From Dendronalium phyllosphericum CENA369 (GTDB taxonomy: Bacteria > Cyanobacteriota > Cyanobacteriia > Cyanobacteriales > Nostocaceae): 64,000 nt of DNA. The stretch spans positions 24,701-88,700 of the forward strand of contig NZ_JAECZA010000006.1 in NCBI RefSeq assembly GCF_016056275.1, given 5' to 3'. The notes beneath the pieces are model-generated. The model worked only from the letters and a program-made list of their open reading frames with translations. It had not been told where the DNA came from and did no database searches. Every line of letters begins with the position of its first letter. The first letter of the stretch is position 1. This document shows, one piece after another, positions 28,681 to 36,432 of the stretch. The translations under genes and the position numbers were made by a program.

Positions 28681-29481
28681 TCACTTTTTCTCTCCCAAAG
28701 CGCGAATCAATTCAGCAACAAAAGCCACGATCGCCGATACTAAAATTAGCAACACGCTTAGAGCATTAATATCAGGCTTAACTCCGGCTTTAATGCGACT
28801 AAAAATTTCCATTGGTAAGGTATTGTAACCGCTACCTGCGGTAAAACTGGCAATGAGAAAATCATCTAAACTGAGGACAAAAGCCAAAAGACAGCCTGCT
28901 ATAATACCAGGCATCAACTGTGGCAGCAATACTTTAGTGAAGGCTTGCACTGGTGTAGCTCCTAAATCTAGTGCTGCTTCCTCTAAGTGGGGATCTAAGT
29001 TAGTTAGGCGTGAAGAAACCACTAGTCCGACGTAAGCTAAACAAAACACCACATGAGCTGCAACTATTGTCCATAAACTCAGGGGAATGGCAAACGCTGC
29101 TAAAAAGACTAAGGTGGCTACTGCGATCGCAATATCTGGAATAATCACCGGTAGGTAAGAAATACCGCGATACAATTTCTTGCCGGGAAATCGATAACGT
29201 CCCAATCCTACCGCCATTAGAGTTCCCAGCACAGCGGAAATACCCACCGCACAAAAGGCAACTATCAAACTATTTTGTAAAGCTGACAAAATGCGATCGT
29301 CATCAAATAGTCTGCTATACCAATCAAGCGTAAATCCTTTCCAAGTTGCACTGTAGGGTGACTGATTGAAGCTATAAAAGCCAAGTACCAGTATAGGCAG
29401 GTACATGAACGCAAATATGAGTATGGAGAAAACCGCCTGCCATGCGACACGCGGTTTTTTTCGAGATGGAGAAATATTCAC
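28681..29481 (-). CDS. potC: ABC transporter permease, spermidine/putrescine PotC type
   Basis: A 266-residue inner-membrane permease with six hydrophobic helices. The EAA loop reads EEAALDLGATPVQAFTKVLLPQLMPGI, the coupling site for the ATPase. Sequence pattern and length match PotC/YdcV (SLDDFLIASFTAGSGYNTLPMEIFSRIK). The ATPase, binding protein and PotB partners are not adjacent on either side in this window, so substrate is inferred from family only. Start ATG 29481 is supported by the family N-terminus. Confidence 0.88.
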   Translation of the reverse strand: MNISPSRKKPRVAWQAVFSILIFAFMYLPILVLGFYSFNQSPYSATWKGFTLDWYSRLFDDDRILSALQNSLIVAFCAVGISAVLGTLMAVGLGRYRFPGKKLYRGISYLPVIIPDIAIAVATLVFLAAFAIPLSLWTIVAAHVVFCLAYVGLVVSSRLTNLDPHLEEAALDLGATPVQAFTKVLLPQLMPGIIAGCLLAFVLSLDDFLIASFTAGSGYNTLPMEIFSRIKAGVKPDINALSVLLILVSAIVAFVAELIRALGEKK

Positions 29482-30119
29482 ACTTACTATTGGTTACTTC
29501 CTACGGACTGCATTTATATCCTATTTAATGTCAAAAGTCAATATATCAATCTACAGGTCATTGCAAGCGATAGCAGGTAGGGAAATGGATTGAAAAAAGG
29601 GAAATAAATAAGAGGAAAAAGAATGAAATCAGGTTTTCTCCCTTTCTCTTTAACCTTTTCAGTTTTCCTCATAATCCCAAACATATCTAGTGTAAGAGTC
29701 GTCAAAATCAGGTTTACACAAGTTAATTAGTCGAACAAATTCTACTTTAAGGAATAATAAAAATTATTTATTTAGGTAGATAAATGTTTTAAAAGTAAAA
29801 GTATATGATGTGTGAGGGATTCTTTCCAAAGAGTTAGCGTTCCAAGTGAGTTTCTAGTGCAAAGTTATTTACAATTTCTCTTGAAACAAAAAACAAACAC
29901 TGCTAACGCAACCGACGGAAATCGAGCTTGTCTGCGACTGCCTCACGGCTACGCTTACAAGGCTTGCAGACTTTGATATTGGGTACTAGCTGATGTGCAA
30001 CAAAACTTGGGAGGAGTTAAAGCTTCTTCCGAATTTTTGATGAGCAAAAACCCCACACCATTATCCTAGTTTTCAGTCAAGAGTCTCTTTTACATCTTAT
30101 TTTTGTTAGGAGGTTTGTA
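29482..30119. other. Intergenic region between potC and a glycosyltransferase gene
   Basis: About 640 bp, divergent. It should hold promoters for both genes. A palindromic run CTGCGACTGCCTCACGGCTACGCTTACAAGGC lies at 29931-29964 and resembles interspersed repeats. No gene seen. Confidence 0.5.
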
Positions 30120-31202
30120 ATGCGAATTGCTCAAGTGGCTCCTTTATTTGAGAGAGTACCCCCTCCAGCTTATGGGGGTACAGAGTTAGTAGTAAGCTTA
30201 TTAACTGATGAATTAGTCCGGCGCGGACACGAAGTTACACTCTTTGCATCGGGTGATTCTATCAGTTTGGCAAAATTAGTATCAGTTCATCCCCGTGCCT
30301 TAAGACTCGATCCCAGCGTCAAAGAATACGGTATGTATGAGATGCTGCAATTAGGCTCCGTCTATCAAAAAGCAGAAGAGTTTGATATTATTCACTCTCA
30401 CATGGGCTGTGCGGCATTACCTTATGCAAATCTCGTGAAAACACCTACAGTTCATACTTTGCATGGTATTTTCACCCCTGACAATGAAAAAGTGTTTCAA
30501 TATGCCAAGCATCAATCTTTTATCAGTATTTCAGATACACAGCGGGAACCGAGATTAGGGCTAAACTATGTATCAACCGTTTACAACGGAATTGATGTTA
30601 GTAGTTACAAATTTTATGCCCAACCAAACGAGTTACCATATCTAGCATTTTTGGGTAGAATATCTCCAGAGAAAGGAACACATTTAGCGATCGCCATTGC
30701 AAAACAAGCAGGTTGGCATTTAAAAATAGCTGGTAAGATAGATGCGGTTGATGTGGAATATTACGAGCAGGAAATCAAACCCCACATTGACGGCAAACAA
30801 ATTGAATATCTTGGTGAAGCAAACCACGAACAAAAAAATGCCCTGATGGGAGGTGCAGTAGCTACTTTGTTCCCCATCACTTGGCGAGAACCATTTGGAT
30901 TGGTGATGGTAGAATCGATGGCATCAGGTACGCCAGTTATTGCCATGAAACTGGGGTCTACTACCGAAGTAATTGCACATGGAAAAACGGGTTTTCTGTG
31001 CAACAGTGTTGAAGATTTCGTCAGTGCTATTGACAAAGTGACCGAGTTAGACCGCACCACTTGCCGGAAATATGTTGAAAGCCGTTTTAGTATGCAAAGA
31101 ATGGCCGATGGTTATGAAGCAGCTTATCAGCAAATTATCCAAAAACGATTTGCTAGTAACGGGCATGTACGCAGTGCTGCTGCTGCAATTAGTCGCATTT
31201 AG
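30120..31202 (+). CDS. GT4-family glycosyltransferase
   Basis: A 360-residue GT-B enzyme. The N-terminus MRIAQVAPLFERVPPPAYGGTE is the glycogen-synthase-like start of a common bacterial GT4 subfamily. The donor site shows FLGRISPEKGTHLAI, WREPFGLVMVESMA and GTPVIAM. The start is set by AGGAGG 6 nt upstream of the ATG. It has no linked envelope genes, so its acceptor is unknown; exopolysaccharide or a glycolipid is likely. A stem-loop follows at 31365. Confidence 0.92.
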   Translation: MRIAQVAPLFERVPPPAYGGTELVVSLLTDELVRRGHEVTLFASGDSISLAKLVSVHPRALRLDPSVKEYGMYEMLQLGSVYQKAEEFDIIHSHMGCAALPYANLVKTPTVHTLHGIFTPDNEKVFQYAKHQSFISISDTQREPRLGLNYVSTVYNGIDVSSYKFYAQPNELPYLAFLGRISPEKGTHLAIAIAKQAGWHLKIAGKIDAVDVEYYEQEIKPHIDGKQIEYLGEANHEQKNALMGGAVATLFPITWREPFGLVMVESMASGTPVIAMKLGSTTEVIAHGKTGFLCNSVEDFVSAIDKVTELDRTTCRKYVESRFSMQRMADGYEAAYQQIIQKRFASNGHVRSAAAAISRI

Positions 31203-31633
31203 ATGGAAAGTTTTGGTTGACTTTTTTGATAATTGTGGCTAAAAATTCTGTCCGCCAAACTTTTGGATAGTTTTTCACCACGGTCATAAAATTTGGGAAG
31301 TTAAAAATGACTCATTAGCAAAAATAACTACAGAATAGGGTAGAAAATTTCAAAGCCCATCAGTAATACTTAGAAGTTATAGATAACTTTCTAAGTATTA
31401 CGTCTTTCAAAGCCATCATTCAATTTCAGAACTGAAAATGCAGCTTGAAGTTTGTTCTCAAAATTTTAGAAATATCAACCCAAAAGTAATTTAGTTTAGT
31501 AACTACTTTTGCTGCGGATTAGCTGGTTAAATTAAGACACTAAAGAATGAAAAATAATTTCTACTTTTAGATACAGGTCAATTTATAAATTAGCTAGTGA
31601 AGTTAAAACTAGAAGTTACCACAGGCGAAAAAC
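31203..31633. other. Intergenic region with one strong hairpin
   Basis: About 430 bp between a glycosyltransferase gene and a small membrane protein gene. Apart from the hairpin at 31365-31399 nothing stands out. Confidence 0.5.
31365..31399. terminator. Long hairpin, possible terminator or processing site
   Basis: AATACTTAGAA-GTTAT pairs with ATAACTTTCTAAGTATT: 16 paired bases with one bulge and a 2-nt loop. It lies 163 nt after the glycosyltransferase stop. No long T run follows, so its role is uncertain. Confidence 0.5.
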
Positions 31634-31825
31634 ATGAATAAGACACTATTAACAATTGTGATGTTTGCGTTCTTACTCTTGTTCCTTATCTCTCCTTTTG
31701 CAAGTCTCACAGGTTTAATGCTTGTGATGTTAATTGCGGGGTTTTTCGTATTAATAGGAAATGTGTTGCAAGCAATTATTGGTGGCAAAGTAAATTCTAA
31801 CAGTGTTCTGTACAGACGCGATTAA
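31634..31825 (+). CDS. Small two-helix membrane protein
   Basis: A 63-residue protein with two hydrophobic segments (LLTIVMFAFLLLFLI and LMLVMLIAGFFVLIGNVL) and a short polar tail. I do not recognise a family with certainty. The last five codons and the stop (LYRRD) lie inside a 32-bp interspersed repeat, so the natural C-terminus may have been altered. Confidence 0.6.
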   Translation: MNKTLLTIVMFAFLLLFLISPFASLTGLMLVMLIAGFFVLIGNVLQAIIGGKVNSNSVLYRRD

Positions 31826-31845
31826 CCCTTGTCTGTACAATGGTC
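31814..31845 (+). repeat. Left copy of a 32-bp inverted repeat enclosing arsR-trxA
   Basis: The 32 bases beginning AGACGCGATTAACCC and ending CAATGGTC are the exact reverse complement of 32989-33020. Similarity continues inward for about 11 more bases. Each copy also has a short internal palindrome (GTACAGAC ... GTCTGTAC). Confidence 0.9.
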
Positions 31846-32040
31846 AGTTGTCAGTTGTTAGAAAGCAAAAGGCAAAAGCCAAGAGTCATAAGTTATTTCT
31901 GCCCCCTGCTCCTCTGCCCTTCTGCTCCTCTGCTCTTCTGCCCCCCTGCTCCTCTGCCCTTCTGCCCCCCTGCTCCTCTGCTCCTCTGCTCCTCTGCCCT
32001 TCTGCCCCTCTGCTCCCCTGCTCCTACTAACGACTGTTAA
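31846..32040. repeat. Pyrimidine-rich short tandem repeats (CCCCTGCTCCTCTGCCCTTCTG type)
   Basis: An array of CTGCTCCT, CTGCCCTT and CTGCCCCC units from about 31903 to 32025, flanked by TCAGTTGTTAG and ACGACTGTTAACTG blocks. The right edge runs into the 3 prime end of the arsR-type gene. Several open frames across it are artefacts of the repeat. Confidence 0.9.
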
Positions 32041-32368
32041 CTGTTGATTGGTGACAAACAAGCAATGGTTGAGCCGATCGCAACACCGCATCCAACAGTC
32101 CGGGAAACAGCGCCTCTAAATCTTCATGTCGTAACTGATTAATGTGTAGTGTCCCCTCTTTATGAGTCAAGACTACCCCCGACTCTCGTAAAATTTTGAA
32201 ATGATTGGACATGGTAGATTTGGCGATCGCAAAATCAAAGTTGGCACAGCACTGCTCGCCCTTGGTCGCCAATAAGCGGACAATCTCTAGCCGCACCGGG
32301 TCGCCTAACGCATACAGCACTCCTGGCAAAGATATGTCTTTTCGGTCTGGATGATATAAGAATCTCAT
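32027..32368 (-). CDS. ArsR-family winged-helix regulator
   Basis: A 113-residue ArsR-type repressor. The winged-helix core is ALGDPVRLEIVRLLA, then the recognition helix KSTMSNHFKILRESGVV and the wing THKEGTLHINQL. Cys40-Cys41 stand just before the recognition helix and a third Cys lies near the C-terminus, which would suit thiol- or metal-based sensing. The last seven residues come from tandem repeat DNA. It is divergent from trxA with a perfect palindrome between them, and is probably autoregulated. Confidence 0.88.
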   Translation of the reverse strand: MRFLYHPDRKDISLPGVLYALGDPVRLEIVRLLATKGEQCCANFDFAIAKSTMSNHFKILRESGVVLTHKEGTLHINQLRHEDLEALFPGLLDAVLRSAQPLLVCHQSTVNSR

Positions 32369-32403
32369 AGTTGCATTATCTCTTAAAATGACGTATATTT
32401 TAC

Positions 32404-32424
32404 TTATTCGATATTATCGAATAA
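32404..32424. promoter_or_regulatory. Palindromic operator candidate between arsR-type gene and trxA
   Basis: TTATTCGATA-T-TATCGAATAA is a perfect 10-bp inverted repeat with a 1-bp centre. It is 25 nt from the trxA start and 36 nt from the regulator start. The size and AT-rich symmetry fit an ArsR-family binding site. Confidence 0.75.
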
Positions 32425-32448
32425 TAGAATTAAATCAGGAGGGCTATT

Positions 32449-32775
32449 ATGTCATCCGTTACAAACGTCACAGAAGCCACATTTAAACCAGAAGTCCTGG
32501 AAAGTGAAATTCCAGTATTAGTGGATTTTTGGGCCCCTTGGTGCGGGCCGTGTCGAATGGTAGCTCCGGTTGTAGATGAAGTTGCTGCCGAATACCAAGG
32601 ACAAGTGAAAGTGGTGAAGCTGAATACAGATCAAAATCCCACTATTGCCAGTCATTATGGAATTCGCAGCATTCCCACGCTGATGGTATTTAAGGGGGGA
32701 AGACAAGTTGATACAGTCGTGGGAGCAGTGCCAAAAACCACCTTGACTAAGACTCTAGCACAGCATATTCGCTAA
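32449..32775 (+). CDS. trxA: Thioredoxin
   Basis: A 108-residue thioredoxin, complete from start to end. The active site WCGPC has Cys32 and Cys35; [10 protein letters not shown], the cis-Pro in IPTLMVF and the KTLTK-type C-terminal helix are normal. It reduces disulfides of cytosolic enzymes using thioredoxin reductase. AGGAGG lies 7 nt upstream. The palindrome at 32404 probably controls it through the divergent ArsR-type regulator, which is unusual for a housekeeping thioredoxin and suggests an inducible copy. Confidence 0.95.
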   Translation: MSSVTNVTEATFKPEVLESEIPVLVDFWAPWCGPCRMVAPVVDEVAAEYQGQVKVVKLNTDQNPTIASHYGIRSIPTLMVFKGGRQVDTVVGAVPKTTLTKTLAQHIR

Positions 32776-32988
32776 AGTTAATAGCTTGGGGTGGGCTTTG
32801 CTCGCCCCTAGTTTGTGAAGAACTGGGGAGCAGGGGGAGATGAGGAGGATGAGGGAGACAAGATAAAGTCAAAAGTCAAAAGGCAAAAGAGAACTGATGA
32901 AATTTTGAGATTCAATTCTTAATTCTTTACTTTTTACTTTTACTTTTTGACTTACTCCTACCTTCTGCCTCCAGCAAAGCTGACAACA

Positions 32989-33020
32989 GACCATTGTACA
33001 GACAAGGGTTAATCGCGTCT
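32989..33020 (-). repeat. Right copy of the 32-bp inverted repeat enclosing arsR-trxA
   Basis: Exact reverse complement of 31814-31845. It is followed by ACTGACCACTGACTATTGACA repeat units upstream of the SDR gene. Confidence 0.9.
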
Positions 33021-33092
33021 CTACTGACCACTGACTATTGACATTGATTAAGCTCGAAATCAACTCAACCACCAAAAATACAGGGAAGTAAT

Positions 33093-33827
33093 ATGTCAGA
33101 CGATTTAAAAGGCAAAGTTGCGCTAATTACAGGTGCAAACAAAGGTATCGGGTATGAAATCGCACGCCAACTTGGTTCTAGAGGCGCTACTGTTCTAATT
33201 GGTGCAAGAGATATAGAACGTGGTGAAGAAGCGTCGAATAAACTGCGTTCGAGTCAAATCGATGCAAAAGCAGTTCAGCTGAATGTCACCGCACAACAAA
33301 CAATAGACTCTACCGCTCAACAAATCGAACGTGAATTTGGAAAGCTTGATATCCTTGTCAACAATGCTGGAATTGCAATAGACCGAGTTCCACCAAGTCA
33401 ACTCGATATTGAAAAACTGCGAGAGACTTATGAAACGAATGTATTTGGTGTATTTGCAGTTACGAAAGCAATGTTGCCACTGTTAAAGAAGTCAACAGCA
33501 GGACGAATAGTCAATATATCGAGTGGTTTAGGTTCGCTGACGCAAAACTCCGATCCTAATTATGAGTTTGCTGAGATGAAGTTACTTGCTTATAACTCAT
33601 CAAAGACAGCAGTAAATGCGCTCACAATTTTGTTTGCTGGTGAGTTAAAAGATACACCAATAAAAGTTAATGCGGCTGACCCTGGTTTCACTGCAACAGA
33701 TATTAATCAACACCGAGGTTATCGCACTGTTGAGCAGGGGGCAACAGCAGCCATTAAACTTGCAACTCTACCTAATGATGGTTTTAGTGGAGGTTTTTTT
33801 GACGAGAATGGGGTGGTTCCTTGGTAA
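33093..33827 (+). CDS. Short-chain dehydrogenase/reductase
   Basis: A 244-residue classical SDR. The NADP-binding loop is TGANKGIG, the NNAG motif follows, and the catalytic Ser (NISSGLG) and YNSSK tetrad are present. The end GGFFDENGVVPW matches the carbonyl-reductase-like SDRs that reduce aldehydes, ketones or quinones. It follows trxA on the same strand and may be under the same regulator. A MITE-like element starts 7 nt after its stop. Confidence 0.92.
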   Translation: MSDDLKGKVALITGANKGIGYEIARQLGSRGATVLIGARDIERGEEASNKLRSSQIDAKAVQLNVTAQQTIDSTAQQIEREFGKLDILVNNAGIAIDRVPPSQLDIEKLRETYETNVFGVFAVTKAMLPLLKKSTAGRIVNISSGLGSLTQNSDPNYEFAEMKLLAYNSSKTAVNALTILFAGELKDTPIKVNAADPGFTATDINQHRGYRTVEQGATAAIKLATLPNDGFSGGFFDENGVVPW

Positions 33828-33833
33828 AGGACT

Positions 33834-34030
33834 GAATGGCACGCTTGTAAACGTGAAACCTCGTCTGGGCAGGGTGTTGGGGGTAGGGTGTGGGGTGTAG
33901 GGAAAAATCAAGAAAAGTAAATATGAGTACGGACACAAATAAATCTCTGACTCACTACACCCAACACCCAACACCCCACACCCGCTCATCCTTATGAATA
34001 GTGGATTTGCCGATAACAAGCGTGCCATTC
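33834..34030. mobile_element. MITE-like element with 15-bp terminal inverted repeats
   Basis: Left end GAATGGCACGCTTGT (33834-33848) and right end ACAAGCGTGCCATTC (34016-34030) are perfect reverse complements. GGTAAAGGACT occurs immediately outside on both sides (33823-33833 and 34031-34041), as a target duplication would. The inner part holds GGGTGTTGGGGGTAGGG facing CCCAACACCCAACACC, so most of the 197 bp can fold into one hairpin. It encodes no transposase. Confidence 0.8.
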
Positions 34031-34102
34031 GGTAAAGGACTGAATTTTTTAGCAGCCGCAACTAATGGTGCTGCTTTGGATGTAGATAGTGGCGTTATCT
34101 AG
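34031..34102 (+). pseudogene. Short coding relic right of the MITE
   Basis: The frame GKGLNFLAAATNGAALDVDSGVI, ending at TAG 34100-34102, looks like a real protein C-terminus but has no start or upstream body. I do not recognise the parent; the DVDSG end recalls SDR tails. Confidence 0.3.
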
Positions 34103-34254
34103 TAGGAGAAGGCAAAAGTAAAAAGTAAAAAGTAAAAAGAAAGAAGTCTCATACCACAAGCTTTTTGCCTACTTCAAATGAGTGGTTTATTTACGCCGTG
34201 TTGTACTAGTCAATTATTTAAACAAATTTTGCACGTTTATTTGGAGATTTAATC

Positions 34255-35349
34255 ATGACCAGTGATATCAGCCTATTTTCTCCTTACCAATTGGGTAACC
34301 TGGAACTACCCAACCGGATAGTGATGGCTCCCTTAACTCGAAATAGGGCGGGGCAGGGAAATGTACCGCACCAACTTAATGCCACCTACTACGCTCAACG
34401 CGCTTCCGCTGGACTGATTATTGCTGAAGCAACTCAGGTTACTCCGGAAGGGCAAGGGTATCCTTATACACCAGGGATTCATTCCCCAGAACAGATAGCT
34501 GGATGGAAGTTAGTAACTGATACTGTCCATCAGCAAGGAGGGCGAATTTATCTGCAACTGTGGCATGTAGGTAGAATTTCCCACCCAGATTTGCAACCCA
34601 ATGGGGCGTTACCTGTAGCTCCTTCGGCCATTGCTCCTAAAGGTGAGGCATCAACCTATGATGGGCACAAACCTTTTGTTACCCCTCGTGCTTTGGAAAC
34701 CTCAGAAATACCGGGGATAGTAGAAAAGTATCGTCAAGGTGCTGCCAATGCTTTAGCGGCTGGATTTGATGGAGTAGAAATTCACGCAGCTAATGGTTAT
34801 TTAATTGACCAGTTTCTCCGAGATGGCACGAATCAGCGCTCAGATAAGTATGGAGGTTCTATTGAGAATCGGGCGCGATTCTTATTAGAAGTAACTGAGG
34901 CAGTCACTAGTGTATGGGGTGCAAAACAAGTGGGTGTACGCCTTTCTCCGAGTGGGACATTTAACGATATGCGTGACTCTAATCCTCTAGAAACTTTTGG
35001 TTATGCTGCTCAAGCACTGAACGAGTTTGATTTAGCTTATCTACATATCTTTGAAGCTACAGACGCAGATATCAAATATGGTGGAACAGTCGTACCAACC
35101 AGTCATTTGCGCGATCGCTTTACAGGTACGCTCATCGTGAATGGCGGTTATAACCGTGAAAAAGGTAATACCGTACTAGCAAACAAAGCAGCAGATTTAG
35201 TTGCCTTTGGGACTCTATTTATCTCAAATCCCGATTTACCACAACGTTTAGCTGTGAATGCACCATTGAATGAGCCAGACCAAACAACCTTTTATGGCGG
35301 GGGAGAAAAAGGATATATAGACTATCCATTTTGGTCGGTTGCTTCGTAA
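34255..35349 (+). CDS. Old Yellow Enzyme-type alkene reductase
   Basis: A 364-residue FMN TIM-barrel enzyme of the OYE/NemA family, which reduces activated C=C bonds and nitro esters with NAD(P)H. Visible landmarks are NRIVMAPLTRNRA, LQLWHVGRISH, the substrate-binding HAANGYLIDQFLRDGTNQR, YGGSIENRARF and the phosphate-binding LIVNGGY. It is full length. It follows the SDR and precedes a nitroreductase-like gene, all on one strand, consistent with an electrophile detoxification operon. Confidence 0.94.
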   Translation: MTSDISLFSPYQLGNLELPNRIVMAPLTRNRAGQGNVPHQLNATYYAQRASAGLIIAEATQVTPEGQGYPYTPGIHSPEQIAGWKLVTDTVHQQGGRIYLQLWHVGRISHPDLQPNGALPVAPSAIAPKGEASTYDGHKPFVTPRALETSEIPGIVEKYRQGAANALAAGFDGVEIHAANGYLIDQFLRDGTNQRSDKYGGSIENRARFLLEVTEAVTSVWGAKQVGVRLSPSGTFNDMRDSNPLETFGYAAQALNEFDLAYLHIFEATDADIKYGGTVVPTSHLRDRFTGTLIVNGGYNREKGNTVLANKAADLVAFGTLFISNPDLPQRLAVNAPLNEPDQTTFYGGGEKGYIDYPFWSVAS

Positions 35350-35480
35350 TTGGTAGTGAAGGGGCGCAAGAACTTACACGCAAACTCAAATTTAATCTGA
35401 GTTTCCTACTTGCATATTTAGCTTTATTTTGGATAATTGGCATGGATTAGTTACTGGTCAAATTTAAATAGGAGAATCTC

Positions 35481-36146
35481 ATGAGTTCTGTCACCCAAAT
35501 TCAACCTTTAGATGTACCCAGTGCGATCGCCCAGCGTCGGTCGATCAAAATTTTTAAAACAGACCCCATCGCCCCAGAACTGCTTAAGCAACTTGTAGAG
35601 TTAACTGTAGCTGCACCCAGCAGTTATAACATCCAGGATTGGCAAATCATCCTGATTCAAGATGAAGCGCAAAAGGCAGCACTAGCAGCAGCAGCATGGA
35701 ATCAACAGCAAATTGTTCAAGCACCTGTCACCTTTGTCTTTGCCGCCGATGCAACAGTAGGGGAAAAAGACTTGACCCCAATTCTTGAGCAAGGACTCCA
35801 GACAGGAGCATGGAATGAAGGCACTGTGAATTACTTTAGAACTGCCGTTCCGCAATTTCATGCAACGTTGGGAGATAAGCGACGGGAATATGCCATTAAA
35901 GATGCCATGATTGCTGCCACTCATTTGGTCTTAGCAGCAGAAAGTTTGGGTTTGTCTACTTGCTTTATGAATGGTTGGCTTGAAGAAAAAGTCAAAGAAG
36001 TGATTGGAGCAGCGGATAATCCAGATTTAGCGATCGCTGTTGTCGTCCCCGTTGGCTATGCAGCAGAACCACGCTTGAATCCCGGTCGTTTGCCATTCTC
36101 CTATAACGTCTCTGTAGACAAAATAGGTAATGCCTATAAAGCTTAG
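35481..36146 (+). CDS. Nitroreductase-family FMN oxidoreductase
   Basis: A 221-residue nitroreductase-fold protein. The FMN-binding start AQRRSIKIFK, APSSYNIQDWQIILI and the later LAAESLGLSTCFMNGW are typical. It likely reduces quinones or nitroaromatics with NAD(P)H. It has a GGAG site upstream of the ATG and lies 131 nt after the OYE gene. Confidence 0.9.
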   Translation: MSSVTQIQPLDVPSAIAQRRSIKIFKTDPIAPELLKQLVELTVAAPSSYNIQDWQIILIQDEAQKAALAAAAWNQQQIVQAPVTFVFAADATVGEKDLTPILEQGLQTGAWNEGTVNYFRTAVPQFHATLGDKRREYAIKDAMIAATHLVLAAESLGLSTCFMNGWLEEKVKEVIGAADNPDLAIAVVVPVGYAAEPRLNPGRLPFSYNVSVDKIGNAYKA

Positions 36147-36227
36147 TCTGAGATCGGGAGATGAGGGAGATGGGAGACACAAAGAAGCCTCAGAACTTGA
36201 AGTTTAGAGTTTAGAGCTTGAAGTTTC

Positions 36228-36371
36228 AGCATCAAAGGTGCAAACCTCAGCATTAAAGGTGCAAACGCCAGCATCAAAGGTGCAAACGCCAGCATCAAAG
36301 GTGCAAACCTCAGCATTAAAGGTGCAAACGTCTACTTCAAAAGCTCAAACATCAGCATCAAAAGTGCAAAC
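36228..36371. repeat. 21-bp tandem repeat before the MFS gene
   Basis: Units of the form AGCATCAAAGGTGCAAACCTC repeat about six and a half times with a few changes. The period equals that of the repeat at 5938, but the sequence is unrelated. Read in frame it gives VQTSASK heptads, which extend the open frame of the MFS gene upstream. Confidence 0.9.
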
Positions 36372-36432
36372 TTTTACTTCCTCATCTCCCTCATCTCCCT
36401 TGTCCTCCCAGTCCCCAATCCCCAGTCCCCAT

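Noticed and set aside
31803..32091. Several overlapping frames on both strands rich in Pro/Leu/Ser or Gly/Glu/Arg
   Set aside because: They come from the pyrimidine-rich tandem repeat and have no natural composition.
34001..34102. A 33-codon gene from GTG 34001
   Set aside because: Its first ten codons lie within the MITE-like element, so only the part after 34031 can be original coding sequence.
36238..36432. Upstream start of the MFS gene
   Set aside because: The extension is made of 21-bp repeats and a Ser/Pro tract; the family start is at 36433.
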